This document shows, piece by piece, positions 30,664 through 39,756 of a DNA stretch of 64,000 bases. Each line of letters opens with the position of its first letter. The stretch's first letter is position 1. Position numbers and translations under genes: made by a program. Under the pieces are notes generated by a model, which was given only the letters and a program-made list of their open reading frames with translations, ran no database searches and was not told the origin of the DNA. This stretch comes from Aliiruegeria haliotis. Lineage in GTDB: Bacteria; Pseudomonadota; Alphaproteobacteria; Rhodobacterales; Rhodobacteraceae. The stretch spans positions 360,689-424,688 of the forward strand of contig NZ_PVTD01000003.1 in the NCBI RefSeq assembly GCF_003003255.1. Direction: 5' to 3'.

Positions 30664-31698
30664 TCACAGCCCGCGTTTCTGCTTCCCTATGGCTTGCCCC
30701 TGCCGGTAGACCTTCTGGAGCGAGCGATCCCGTGCACGGGCCTCCGCGAGTGTCTCGGAGTTCCGCGCATCCTCCCGCAACAGCTTCTCCCAGCGGCGCA
30801 AGCGGCCGGGATCCAGCCGCCCGGCGTCGATCTCTGCCTGAATGGCGCAGCCCGGCTCGTTGCCATGGGTGCAGTCGCTGAACCGGCACTGCCCGGCTAG
30901 ATCCGTGAGATCCGCGAACACCGTGTCGATCCCCTCTGCCGCATCGGTCAGACGCAGGGCCCGCATTCCCGGTGTATCGATCAGCCAGCCGCCCGCCGTG
31001 GTCCGCCACAGCGCCCGCGACGTGGTTGTGTGCCGGCCTTTGGCATCGTCCTCACGTATGCCCTGTGTCGCCTCGCCCCGGCCAGTCAGCGCATTGGAGA
31101 TCGTCGTCTTGCCAACGCCGGATGAGCCCAGCAGCGCAAGCGTCCGCCCGTCGGCGGCCCAGGCGTTGAGCCGCCGGATCTCCAGCGGGTCGGTGGCATC
31201 GATATCAATCGCCACGACCAGCGGCGACAAGGACTCCGCCCGGCGGCGGTAGGCGCCCGGATCGTCAACGGTATCGGCCTTGGTGATGATCACCAGCGGC
31301 AGGCATCCCGCCTGTGCGGCGAGGGCAAGATAGCGCTCCAGCCGCGCCTCCTTGAAGTCGGCATTGCAGGACGTCACGATGCCGAGCGTGTCGACATTCG
31401 CGGCAATCAGCTGATCCACAGCGCCAGTCCCCGCCGCACGGCGATGCAGGAGCGTCTGGCGTTCGAATCGACGCAGGCAGCGGCCGGTCTCCGGGTCGTA
31501 GCGAACCCAGTCGCCAACGGCATAGTCGCCGGTGCTCTGCCCGCCGGGCAGCGAAAGCGACACTGGCCCGTCCGGCGACAGTGCCTCCAGCCGGGTACGT
31601 TCCACGCCGCTGATACGGGCGAGGTCTTCTGGCGCATCGTCAAGCTGCGCACGGAAATGAGCCGACCATCCGAGGTCGGAAAGAGTAATAGATGTCAA
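30664..31698 (-). CDS. rsgA: Ribosome biogenesis GTPase RsgA
   Basis: RsgA is a circularly permuted GTPase that checks maturation of the 30S subunit. The 344-residue protein has an N-terminal OB fold (residues about 30-90), then G4 (ITKAD) ahead of G1 (GSSGVGKTTISNAL) and G3 (DTPGMRAL), as expected from the permutation. The zinc motif CRFSDCTHGNEPGC lies near residue 275, followed by a basic tail. G4 has Thr instead of Asn, a variation I believe is common in the family. It lies just downstream of the SRP RNA on the same strand. Confidence 0.95.
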   Translation of the reverse strand: MTSITLSDLGWSAHFRAQLDDAPEDLARISGVERTRLEALSPDGPVSLSLPGGQSTGDYAVGDWVRYDPETGRCLRRFERQTLLHRRAAGTGAVDQLIAANVDTLGIVTSCNADFKEARLERYLALAAQAGCLPLVIITKADTVDDPGAYRRRAESLSPLVVAIDIDATDPLEIRRLNAWAADGRTLALLGSSGVGKTTISNALTGRGEATQGIREDDAKGRHTTTSRALWRTTAGGWLIDTPGMRALRLTDAAEGIDTVFADLTDLAGQCRFSDCTHGNEPGCAIQAEIDAGRLDPGRLRRWEKLLREDARNSETLAEARARDRSLQKVYRQGQAIGKQKRGL

Positions 31699-31839
31699 TG
31701 GTCTGATCCCTGGTCACGTCAATGGATCCGGCAATTTGCCGGAACGAAAACGGCCGGGCCAAGGCGCTGATGTCAGATGCGCGATGCCCGGAGGATGATC
31801 ACAAGCTCTGCCATGAAACCTCCGTCGACAGGGATTGGT

Positions 31840-31933
31840 GAGAGGCTGGACATCGACCCAAGCGGGGCTCGTTGCGGCTGCTTCCTTCCGGACCTGACCG
31901 GGTTGGCGAGGCGCCTGCCCGCGCCAACCTCTC
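31840..31933 (-). ncRNA. ffs: Signal recognition particle RNA, small bacterial type (4.5S)
   Basis: Read on the minus strand, the segment contains the universally conserved SRP core GGTCAGGTCCGGAAGGAAGC followed by AGCCG. The ends close into a long stem: GAGAGGTTGG at the 5' end pairs with CCAGCCTCTC at the 3' end, with one G-U pair. The length of about 94 nucleotides fits the small alphaproteobacterial form. It binds Ffh for co-translational targeting to the membrane. Exact ends may differ by several bases. Confidence 0.93.
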
Positions 31934-32122
31934 GAGGGGCTAGGTAGGGTATCCGATCGGAGATTGCAAGATCCCGGCCTGACCCAGCCGTCCCTGCCCG
32001 GCTATGGGCGTTTCGCCATGCCCGCTCCCGCGCCAATCTGCCCACCCGTCAAAGCGCATCTGGCATTTCCGGCCCGCGGTCCCTATGTTCCCCTCCGTTA
32101 CGATTGAAGAGGCTCGATCACC

Positions 32123-32932
32123 GTGGACGAAAAGCGCGCACATCTGACGAAAGACGGCATCCGGCTCTACGAGCCATCGGATTTCGCCGGCATGCACGCG
32201 GCCGGCCGGCTCGCCGCCGATATCCTTGACCGCGTCGCCCCGCTCGTCTTCCCGGGCCAGACCACCGGCACCATCGACGCCGCCGTCCAGCAGATGGTGG
32301 AGGACGCCGGCGCGACCTCTGCCACGATCGGCTACAAGGGTTATCAGCACGCAACTTGCATCAGCGTGAACCACGTCGTCTGCCACGGCATCCCGAGCGA
32401 CAAGAAGTTGCACGAGGGCGATATCCTGAACATCGACGTCACGGTGATCGTGGACGGCTGGTTCGGCGATACGTCCCGCATGTACGTGGCCGGCAAGCTG
32501 CCTCGCAAGGCAGAGCGGCTGATACAGGTCACGCATGACGCGCTGTTCAAGGGGATCGAGGCCGTCAGGCCCGGAAACACCTTCGGTGACATCGGCCATG
32601 CCATCCAGAGCTACGTCGAGTCTCACCGAATGTCGGTCGTACGGGATTTCTGTGGCCACGGGCTCGGGCGGGTCTTCCATGCGCCGCCGAACGTTTTGCA
32701 CTACGGCCGTCCGGGGACTGGGCCGGTTCTGGAAGAAGGCATGTTCTTCACCATCGAGCCAATGGTGAACCTTGGCCGGCCGGAAACCAAGGTCCTCTCC
32801 GACGACTGGACCGCCGTGACCCGTGACAAGTCGCTCTCTGCGCAGTTCGAGCATTCCATTGGCGTGACCGCCGACGGGTTCGACATCTTCACCCTGTCTC
32901 CGGCGGAGAAGTTTCACCCCACCTGGGGCTGA
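32123..32932 (+). CDS. map: Methionine aminopeptidase, type I
   Basis: The protein has 269 residues, with a GTG start at 32123. It removes the initiator methionine from nascent chains. All metal-site regions are visible: HATCISVNHVVCHGIP, DVTVIVDGWFGDTSRM (two aspartates), DFCGHGLGRVFHAPPNV (histidine), EEGMFFTIEPMVNLG and QFEHSIGVT (glutamates). It stands alone, 190 bases downstream of the divergent SRP RNA. Its length and lack of an N-terminal extension fit the type Ia form. Confidence 0.96.
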   Translation: MDEKRAHLTKDGIRLYEPSDFAGMHAAGRLAADILDRVAPLVFPGQTTGTIDAAVQQMVEDAGATSATIGYKGYQHATCISVNHVVCHGIPSDKKLHEGDILNIDVTVIVDGWFGDTSRMYVAGKLPRKAERLIQVTHDALFKGIEAVRPGNTFGDIGHAIQSYVESHRMSVVRDFCGHGLGRVFHAPPNVLHYGRPGTGPVLEEGMFFTIEPMVNLGRPETKVLSDDWTAVTRDKSLSAQFEHSIGVTADGFDIFTLSPAEKFHPTWG

Positions 32933-33150
32933 CGGTCCTCGCCTTCGCCGACGGGCAGCAATGCCGCACACCGCCGCTCTCGAATCTGGAACGACGGTTT
33001 CCGATAGCCGCCGGGCATGGGAAATTGTTTCGGTGCGGTTTCGGAATGCCTCCGCAATCCGGTTGCCCGACTATTTTGCCTCCCGTAAACAACGGCAACG
33101 CGCCGCCGCGCGTTCAGACTGACACTGATGATGACGAGGAGACCTCCGTC

Positions 33151-34200
33151 GTGCCATTCACCCTTCGCAGCCTCGCCCTTGCGGCAACCCTTGCCGTCTC
33201 TGCGGGCACCGTTTCCGCGCAGGAGGTGACGCTGCGCTTCCAGCATTTCGTCTCACCGAAATCGGCCAACCCGACCCATTTCATGGATCCCTGGGCCAAG
33301 GCGATCGAGGAGCAGTCCGGCGGCCGCATCAAGGTCGAGATCTATGCCGGCATGGCGCTTGGCGGAAAGGCAACCAGCCAGTACGACCTGATCCGCGACG
33401 GCGTGATCGATGGCGGCTGGGTCATCCCCGGCTACCAGCCCGGTCGCTTCCCCGAGGCGGAAGCGCTGGAACTGCCCTTCATCACCCCGAAGAACACCGA
33501 GGCCGCCAGCATCGCCGCCTGGAACTTCACGCAGAAATACCTGCTGGACGATTTTGCCGACGTCCACGTCATCATGGCGCATCTGCATGGCGAGGGCATC
33601 ATCCACAAGAAAGGCCCCAATCCGGAGTCCCTGGAAGATTTCGCCGGCCTTCGCCTGCGCGGCCCGTCGCGTCCGGCGACCATGCTGCTCAAGGAGCTTG
33701 GCGCCACACCGGTCGGCATGCCGGTCCCGGCCTTCCCGGAGGCGCTTTCCAAGGGCGTGATCGACGGCGGGGTCGTGCCATGGGAAATCGTGCCCTCGCT
33801 CAAGCTGCACGAACTGGCCGACAGCCATACGGATGTCGCCGGCGACTACTCACTCTACAACCTCTACTTCATCTGGGCGATGAACAAAGCGAAGTACGAG
33901 AGCCTGCCCGACGACCTGAAGAAGGTGATCGACGACAACTCCGGCCTTATGGCGGCGGCCTGGGCCGGACGGGCGCATGACACCGGGGATGCGGAGGGCA
34001 AGGCGGTGGTCGCTGCCACCGTGAACCCGATCACCGAGATCAGTCCGGAGGAAACCGACCGTATCAAGGACGTCGGGGAAAAGGTCATCGCGGCCTGGAT
34101 CGAAGAGGCCAATTCCAAGGGCCTTGATGGCGCCGCCCTCGTGGAGGACGCCCGCACCATGATGGCCGAGGGTATCGCCGCGCAAGCCGCCTCGAACTGA
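33151..34200 (+). CDS. TRAP transporter solute-binding protein, DctP family
   Basis: This periplasmic solute receptor has 349 residues from a GTG at 33151 preceded by GAGGAGA. A signal peptide ends near AGTVSAQ. DctP family features include RFQHFVSPKSANPTHFMDPWAKAIEEQSGGRIKVEIYAGMALGG at the mature N-terminus and ALSKGVIDGGVVPWEIVPSLKLHELADSHT around residues 195-225. Its ligand is unknown; the family binds organic acids and related compounds. The membrane subunits DctQ and DctM are not next to it. A good terminator follows, so it is a single-gene unit. Confidence 0.9.
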   Translation: MPFTLRSLALAATLAVSAGTVSAQEVTLRFQHFVSPKSANPTHFMDPWAKAIEEQSGGRIKVEIYAGMALGGKATSQYDLIRDGVIDGGWVIPGYQPGRFPEAEALELPFITPKNTEAASIAAWNFTQKYLLDDFADVHVIMAHLHGEGIIHKKGPNPESLEDFAGLRLRGPSRPATMLLKELGATPVGMPVPAFPEALSKGVIDGGVVPWEIVPSLKLHELADSHTDVAGDYSLYNLYFIWAMNKAKYESLPDDLKKVIDDNSGLMAAAWAGRAHDTGDAEGKAVVAATVNPITEISPEETDRIKDVGEKVIAAWIEEANSKGLDGAALVEDARTMMAEGIAAQAASN

Positions 34201-34226
34201 CCCCGTTCGACAAAAGACCCGAAAGC

Positions 34227-34260
34227 GGCGGCAGTCACACCCGGCTGCCGCCCTTTTCTT
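34227..34260 (+). terminator. Intrinsic terminator after the TRAP receptor gene
   Basis: GGCGGCAG (34227-34234) pairs with CTGCCGCC (34245-34252) over a 10-base loop and is followed by CTTTTCTT. It begins 26 bases after the stop. Confidence 0.8.
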
Positions 34261-34405
34261 GTCTGGACAACGCCCGCGCCATTCCGGAGAGGCGCGCTTT
34301 CAGGGCAATCCACGTTTCCTATTGCGGACCCTGCGCCTGACCCGTGCCTGAGTTGTCGGCCGAATGGATCCCGTCCATCGCCCGGGCCTTCCCACGCCTG
34401 CGGCA

Positions 34406-34436
34406 AGAAAAAAGCGCCCGCAAAGCCTGCGGGCGC
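34406..34436 (-). terminator. Intrinsic terminator of the glutamate synthase operon
   Basis: On the minus strand GCGCCCGCA and TGCGGGCGC form a 9-bp stem with a 5-base loop, followed by TTTTTTCT. It lies about 65 bases after the gltB stop and would end the gltD-gltB transcript. Confidence 0.85.
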
Positions 34437-34499
34437 ATTTGATGGTTTCGCGTCTTGCAACCGGTGCAAGGACCGATTCGGCGATCGTGACCGTCCGGC

Positions 34500-37400
34500 T
34501 TACTCGGCTGGTATCGCACCTTCTTCCTGTGTCAGCGGATGCGGGATGTGGGCAAGCATCTCCTTCGGACAGACCTGCACGAAGTTGCACAGCTCCAGAT
34601 CCCAGTGCTGAAGGATGTTGGCCGCCTTTGCGGAACCGGTTTCCTCGGCATGACGTTCGATCAGCCCGCGCAGTTCTGCCTCCCAATGGGGATGGCTGAC
34701 CGCCGCGGACACAAGCGTCTCCGTGTTCATCAACTCAAGCGACGATCCATCCGGATCGTACAGGTAGGCCATGCCCCCTGTCATGCCCGCGCCGAAGTTT
34801 GCGCCGATGGAACCGAGGATCACCGCGACACCGCCGGTCATGTATTCACACCCGTTGGACCCACAGCCTTCGATCACCACCTTCGCACCGGAGTTGCGCA
34901 CCGCGAACCGCTCGCCCGCGCGGCCAGCGGCAAAGAGATAGCCGTCGGTCGCACCATAGAGCACCGTGTTGCCGATGATCGTGTTGTCATCGGCCTTCAG
35001 CGGCGAGTTCATCGGTGGGCGCACAACAATCGTCCCCCCCGACAAGCCCTTGCCCACGTAGTCGTTGGCGTCGCCGGACACTTCAAGCTTGAGCCCCGGT
35101 GCCGCGAAGGCCCCGAGCGACTGCCCGGCAGACCCCGTGAGCTTGACCGTCAGGTGATCCGGCTGGAGCGCATTGCGCATGCCGAAGCGCTGGACGATAT
35201 GGCTCGACGTCCGCGTGCCGATGGTCCTGAGCGTGTTCTGCACGGCATAGGAGAGTTGCATTTTCTCTCCGTCCTTCAGGAACCGCGCGGCGTCGGCCAC
35301 GATCTGTGCGTCGAGCGTGTCCGGCACTGCATTCCGCGGCTTGTTCATGTCGTAGACGATGTCCTTGGCACCATCGACGGAGATCAGCAGCGGGTTCAGG
35401 TCGAGATCGTCGAGATGCGCGTTGCCGCGGCTGACCTGCGCCAGCAGATCCGTGCGACCGATCACTTCTTCGAGGCTCTTGGCGCCCAGCTCGGCCAGGA
35501 TTTCCCGCACCTCCTGCGCATAGAACGTGATCAGGTTGACCACCTTGTCCGCGGACCCCGTGTACTTCTCCCGAAGCCGGGGATCCTGTGTGCAGACGCC
35601 CACCGGGCAGGTATTGGACTGGCATTGACGCACCATGATGCAGCCCATCGCGATGAGCGCGGCAGTGCCGATACCATATTCCTCGGCGCCCAGCATCGCG
35701 GCCATCACGATGTCCCGTCCGGTCCGCAGGCCGCCGTCCGTCCGCAGTGTCACGCGGCCGCGCAATTTGTTCATCGCGAGAACCTGATGCGCCTCGGTCA
35801 GGCCCATCTCCCATGGCAGGCCGGCATATTTGATCGAGGTCGCTGGCGAGGCCCCCGTACCACCATTGTGACCGGAGATCAGGATCACGTCGGCCTCGGC
35901 CTTGGCCACACCGGCCGCAATGGTGCCGACACCGCTTGCCGCCACCAGCTTCACCGTCACCTTGCAGCGCGGGTTGATCTGCTTGAGGTCGTAGATCAAC
36001 TGCGCAAGGTCCTCGATGGAATAGATATCGTGGTGCGGCGGCGGGGAGATCAGCGTCACGCCCTTGGTCGAATGCCGCAGGCGGGCGATCAGGTCCGTGA
36101 CCTTCAGGCCCGGCAACTGGCCGCCTTCCCCGGGCTTTGCGCCCTGGGCCACCTTGATCTCCAGTTCCTCGCAATGGTTCAGGTACTCGGCGGTCACACC
36201 GAAGCGGCCCGAGGCCACCTGCTTGATCTTGGCAGAAGGGTTGTCGCCGTTCGGTTCCGGAACGAAATGCGCCGGATCCTCACCGCCCTCACCGGAGTCG
36301 GACTTGGCGCCGATCCGGTTCATCGCCACGTTCAGTGTCTTGTGCGCTTCCGGGCTCAGCGCACCGAGCGACATGCCGGGCGTGACGAAACGCTTGCGGA
36401 TGGAGGTGATGGATTCGACCTCCTCGATTGGCACCGGACGTCCCAACGGCTTGAAATCCATCAGGTCGCGAAGGTGGATCGGCGGATTTGCCCGCATCCG
36501 CTTGGAATATTGTGTCCACAGCTCGAAGGAGCCGGTGTTGCAGGCTGTCTGCATCATGTGCATCGACTGAGCGCCCCAGGCATGGGTCTCGCCCGACTTG
36601 CGCGCCTTGTAGAACCCACCGAGCGGCAGGATGTCGTTGCCGCCGAGCCAGCCCGACTTGTGCACCTTTTCCGCCTTGCGCTGGATGCCGGCCACCCCGA
36701 TGCCGGAGATCCGGCTCACCATGCCCGGGAAGAACTCCGCCACCATGGCACGCGAAAGCCCCACTGCCTCGAAGTTCAGACCGCCACGATAGGAGGAAAT
36801 CACCGAGATCCCCATCTTGGACATGATCTTCAACAGGCCGGCATCAATTGCCGCACGGTACTTCGCGACCGCCGTGTTGAGCGGACCGTCAAGCAACCCG
36901 CGCTCGATCCGGTCGGCAAGGCTGTCCTCAGCGAGGTAGGCATTGACCACCGTCGCGCCACACCCGATCAGCACCGCAAAATAATGCGGATCCACGCATT
37001 CGGCAGAGCGCACATTGAGCGAGCAGAATGTCCGCAGCCCCTTCCGCGTGAGCCAGGAATGCACCGCAGAGGTCGCCAGGATCATGGGCATCGCCACCTT
37101 GTCGGCGGACTGGTGGTGGTCGGTCAGAACCAGGTGCCCGGCGCCGGAACGCACGGCGTCCTCAGCCTCGGCACGGATCCGGTCAAGCGCCTCGCGCAGG
37201 GCGTTCTGTTCACCGCCCACCGGGAAGGTGCAGTCGATCTCGACCATCGGCGACTTGAACTCGGAGACAAGCTTGTCGAACTGGGCATTGCCGACGAACG
37301 GGCTCTCCAGAACGACGATCTCGGTCTGGGAGCTGTCCTCGTCCAGAACGTTCTTCAGGTTACCGAAGCGCGTCTTGAGCGACATCACGCGGTACTCGCG

Positions 37401-39038
37401 CAGGCTGTCGATCGGCGGATTGGTCACCTGGCTGAAGTTCTGCCTGAAGAAGTGGCTGAGCGGACGGTACTTTTCCGACAACACCGCAGAGGGCGTGTCG
37501 TCGCCCATGGAGGCGATGGCCTCCTTGCCGTCCTCCGCCATCGGCGTGAGGATCTGTTCCAGCTCCTCCACCGAATACCCCGCCGCTATCTGACGCCGGC
37601 GCAGTTCGCCGCCCGTGAACAAGGCGGTCTCGGTTTCGCCGGCGAGCACCTCGTCCATCTCGTTGACCTTCTGGACCCAATCACCGAAAGGCTGCGAGGC
37701 TGCAAGCGCGTCCTTGATCTCGACGTCGTGGAAGAGCTTGCCTTCCTTCATGTCCACCGCGATCATCTGCCCCGGGCCAAGCGCGCCCTTCTCGACGACC
37801 GTGGTCTCGTCCGTCGGCACCATGCCGACTTCGGAGCCCGCGATGAGCAGCCCGTCGCCGGTCACGACATAGCGCATCGGGCGCAGTCCGTTTCTGTCCA
37901 GCCCCCCACAGACCCAACGACCGTCAGTCATGGCCAGCGCCGCCGGCCCGTCCCAGGGCTCCATCACAGCGTTGACGTAAGAGTACATGTCGCGCCAGGG
38001 CTTCGGCAGCTCGACCGCCTGTTTGGACCAGCTTTCCGGCACCAGCATCGTCTTCGCCATCGGCGCGGAGCGGCCCGCGCGCACCAGCATCTCGAACACG
38101 GAATCGAGGGCGGCAGAATCCGACGAGCCCTGCGCGATGATCGGTTTGATGTCCTCGGCCATGTCACCGAACGTGCCGTGGGCCATCCGGATCTCGTGGC
38201 TCTTCATCCAGTTGACGTTGCCCTTCAGCGTGTTGATCTCGCCGTTGTGGGCAAGCATCCGGAAAGGCTGCGCCAGCCACCATTGCGGGAAGGTGTTGGT
38301 CGAATAGCGCTGGTGGTAGATCGCGAAGGCGCTTTCGAAACGTTCATCCTGAAGGTCGGGATAGAACTCCGCCACCTGCTCGGCCAGCATCATGCCCTTG
38401 TAGATGATCGACCGGCAGGACAGTGAACAGACATAGAAATCGTGCACCCGCGCCTCTGCCGCGGCCTTTTCGATCCGGCGGCGGATGACATAGAGTTCCC
38501 GCTCGAATGTCTCCTCGTCCACACCCTTGTGATTGGAGATCAGGATCTGTTCGATTTCCGGCCGCGTGGCATTTGCCTTCTCGCCCAGGCAGTCGATATC
38601 CACCGGCACGTGGCGCCAGCCATAGATGTAGTAACCCATCCGCAGGACTTCGCTTTCGACGATCGTCCGGCAGGTTTCCTGCTCGCCGTGATCGACCCGC
38701 GGCAGGAACACCTGTCCGACGGCGATCAGCTTGTCCACGTCCGGCTCATGGCCGGTGCGACGGATCTGGTCGTAGAAGAACGGGACCGGGATCTGCACGT
38801 GGATCCCTGCACCGTCGCCGGTCTTTCCGTCGGCATCGACCGCGCCACGGTGCCAGACCGCTTTCAGCGCGTTGATGCCGTCTTCGACAACCTTGCGGCT
38901 CTTCTGTCCGTCGATGGCAACCACGAGTCCGACGCCACAGGAGGAATGCTCCTCTGCCTCGCTGTAGAGCCCGTTTTCGGCCATCCATTCGCGCTTTGCC
39001 TTTTCCGCGGCCGCCCATGCGGTGTCGTACTTGGTCAT
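34500..39038 (-). CDS. gltB: Glutamate synthase (NADPH) large subunit
   Basis: GltB makes glutamate from glutamine and 2-oxoglutarate, with electrons from GltD. The 1512-residue protein is full length. The glutamine amidotransferase domain begins at the probable N-terminal nucleophile Cys34 (EEHSSCGVGLVVAIDG), so a 33-residue propeptide is expected to be removed. The central domain, the FMN-binding synthase domain (HDIYSIEDLAQLIYDLKQINP, ISGHNGGTGASP), the 3Fe-4S cysteines (CIMVRQCQSNTCPVGVCTQD) and the C-terminal beta-helix (GCGSNGCEYMTGGVAVILG) are all present. Its start overlaps the small upstream gene by four bases. gltD lies 2 kb upstream in the same direction. Confidence 0.97.
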   Translation of the reverse strand: MTKYDTAWAAAEKAKREWMAENGLYSEAEEHSSCGVGLVVAIDGQKSRKVVEDGINALKAVWHRGAVDADGKTGDGAGIHVQIPVPFFYDQIRRTGHEPDVDKLIAVGQVFLPRVDHGEQETCRTIVESEVLRMGYYIYGWRHVPVDIDCLGEKANATRPEIEQILISNHKGVDEETFERELYVIRRRIEKAAAEARVHDFYVCSLSCRSIIYKGMMLAEQVAEFYPDLQDERFESAFAIYHQRYSTNTFPQWWLAQPFRMLAHNGEINTLKGNVNWMKSHEIRMAHGTFGDMAEDIKPIIAQGSSDSAALDSVFEMLVRAGRSAPMAKTMLVPESWSKQAVELPKPWRDMYSYVNAVMEPWDGPAALAMTDGRWVCGGLDRNGLRPMRYVVTGDGLLIAGSEVGMVPTDETTVVEKGALGPGQMIAVDMKEGKLFHDVEIKDALAASQPFGDWVQKVNEMDEVLAGETETALFTGGELRRRQIAAGYSVEELEQILTPMAEDGKEAIASMGDDTPSAVLSEKYRPLSHFFRQNFSQVTNPPIDSLREYRVMSLKTRFGNLKNVLDEDSSQTEIVVLESPFVGNAQFDKLVSEFKSPMVEIDCTFPVGGEQNALREALDRIRAEAEDAVRSGAGHLVLTDHHQSADKVAMPMILATSAVHSWLTRKGLRTFCSLNVRSAECVDPHYFAVLIGCGATVVNAYLAEDSLADRIERGLLDGPLNTAVAKYRAAIDAGLLKIMSKMGISVISSYRGGLNFEAVGLSRAMVAEFFPGMVSRISGIGVAGIQRKAEKVHKSGWLGGNDILPLGGFYKARKSGETHAWGAQSMHMMQTACNTGSFELWTQYSKRMRANPPIHLRDLMDFKPLGRPVPIEEVESITSIRKRFVTPGMSLGALSPEAHKTLNVAMNRIGAKSDSGEGGEDPAHFVPEPNGDNPSAKIKQVASGRFGVTAEYLNHCEELEIKVAQGAKPGEGGQLPGLKVTDLIARLRHSTKGVTLISPPPHHDIYSIEDLAQLIYDLKQINPRCKVTVKLVAASGVGTIAAGVAKAEADVILISGHNGGTGASPATSIKYAGLPWEMGLTEAHQVLAMNKLRGRVTLRTDGGLRTGRDIVMAAMLGAEEYGIGTAALIAMGCIMVRQCQSNTCPVGVCTQDPRLREKYTGSADKVVNLITFYAQEVREILAELGAKSLEEVIGRTDLLAQVSRGNAHLDDLDLNPLLISVDGAKDIVYDMNKPRNAVPDTLDAQIVADAARFLKDGEKMQLSYAVQNTLRTIGTRTSSHIVQRFGMRNALQPDHLTVKLTGSAGQSLGAFAAPGLKLEVSGDANDYVGKGLSGGTIVVRPPMNSPLKADDNTIIGNTVLYGATDGYLFAAGRAGERFAVRNSGAKVVIEGCGSNGCEYMTGGVAVILGSIGANFGAGMTGGMAYLYDPDGSSLELMNTETLVSAAVSHPHWEAELRGLIERHAEETGSAKAANILQHWDLELCNFVQVCPKEMLAHIPHPLTQEEGAIPAE

Positions 39039-39343
39039 CGGGAATGCCTCCTTTGGTGGCTGCCGTTGGCGCCGTGACCGGCGTGGCCGGTCCCGCCGGC
39101 GCGGGAACCGGGCAGCGTGGTGTAGGTATGAGTCTGGTGGCGGCTCGGGATCGGAGTGACCTCCGAACAGACCGCCATGTGGATTTCGTGCGGGTCGGTG
39201 TGACTGACCGCCACGTGCGCCGTTTGGGCGTCCAGTGCAGCCCGGCCGATCCAGCCGCCATAGAAAGGTTCAGCGAACGCGGGGGCGGCTCCAGGCGGCA
39301 GCACGCGCGGGACGACCGGGCAGTCCCGGCTCAGGTGCGTCAT
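39035..39343 (-). CDS. Small protein of unknown function between GFA gene and gltB
   Basis: This 102-codon frame is joined to both neighbours by four-base ATGA overlaps, with the GFA gene upstream and gltB downstream. That is the main argument that it is a real gene. The protein (start MTHLSRDCPVVPRVLPPG) has no signal peptide or membrane segment. Its C-terminal third is rich in Gly, His and Arg and looks disordered. I recognise no family. It could instead be a spacer with a fortuitous frame. Confidence 0.45.
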   Translation of the reverse strand: MTHLSRDCPVVPRVLPPGAAPAFAEPFYGGWIGRAALDAQTAHVAVSHTDPHEIHMAVCSEVTPIPSRHQTHTYTTLPGSRAGGTGHAGHGANGSHQRRHSR

Positions 39344-39756
39344 GGCGCGACCTCCGGTGCATAGGCGGCCAGGACCTCAGCCTCCGTCAATCGTTCGCGT
39401 TCTCCCGCGAAGGCGAAGCCCTCCGGTTTGCAGTCGATGAAGATCTCCCGGCTCAGGGAAAGGCCCCCGGCATTCTCGAACAGGCCGGCCGAAACGCTGT
39501 AGCCCCGATGCTCAGGAGAGGTCATTCGATACCACAGCGTCGAGCCGCATTCGGCACAGAAGGCCCGCTCCGCCCAGTCCGACGAGGTGAAGGTCTTTAC
39601 CGGGCCCGACCATGAAAGGTCTCCATCGGCCACATCGATCTCCACAAAGGCCGATCCGGTCCAGCGGCGGCACATCTCGCAGTGACAGGCGTGCAACTCC
39701 TGCGTCTCGGGCGTCGCTTCGACTTGAACGGCCCCACACATGCAACGGCCCTTCAT
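39340..39756 (-). CDS. GFA family (CENP-V/glutathione-dependent formaldehyde-activating-like) protein
   Basis: The protein has 138 residues and the zinc-binding pattern of the GFA family: CMCGAV near the N-terminus, CHCEMCRRW near residue 25, and FCAECGSTLWY near residue 67. Members bind zinc and may bind glutathione; formaldehyde activation has been shown for few of them. It overlaps the secreted-protein gene upstream and the small gene downstream by four bases each. A paralogous GFA gene lies two genes upstream in the same operon. Confidence 0.88.
   Translation of the reverse strand: MKGRCMCGAVQVEATPETQELHACHCEMCRRWTGSAFVEIDVADGDLSWSGPVKTFTSSDWAERAFCAECGSTLWYRMTSPEHRGYSVSAGLFENAGGLSLSREIFIDCKPEGFAFAGERERLTEAEVLAAYAPEVAP

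Noticed and set aside
31264..31293. RsgA G4 motif TKAD instead of NKxD as a defect
   Set aside because: Thr at this position appears in other RsgA proteins, and all other motifs are intact.
34539..38426. A 1295-codon open frame on the plus strand opposite gltB
   Set aside because: It lies wholly antisense to a full-length, highly conserved gltB and its translation shows no domain. Long antisense frames are expected in GC-rich coding DNA.
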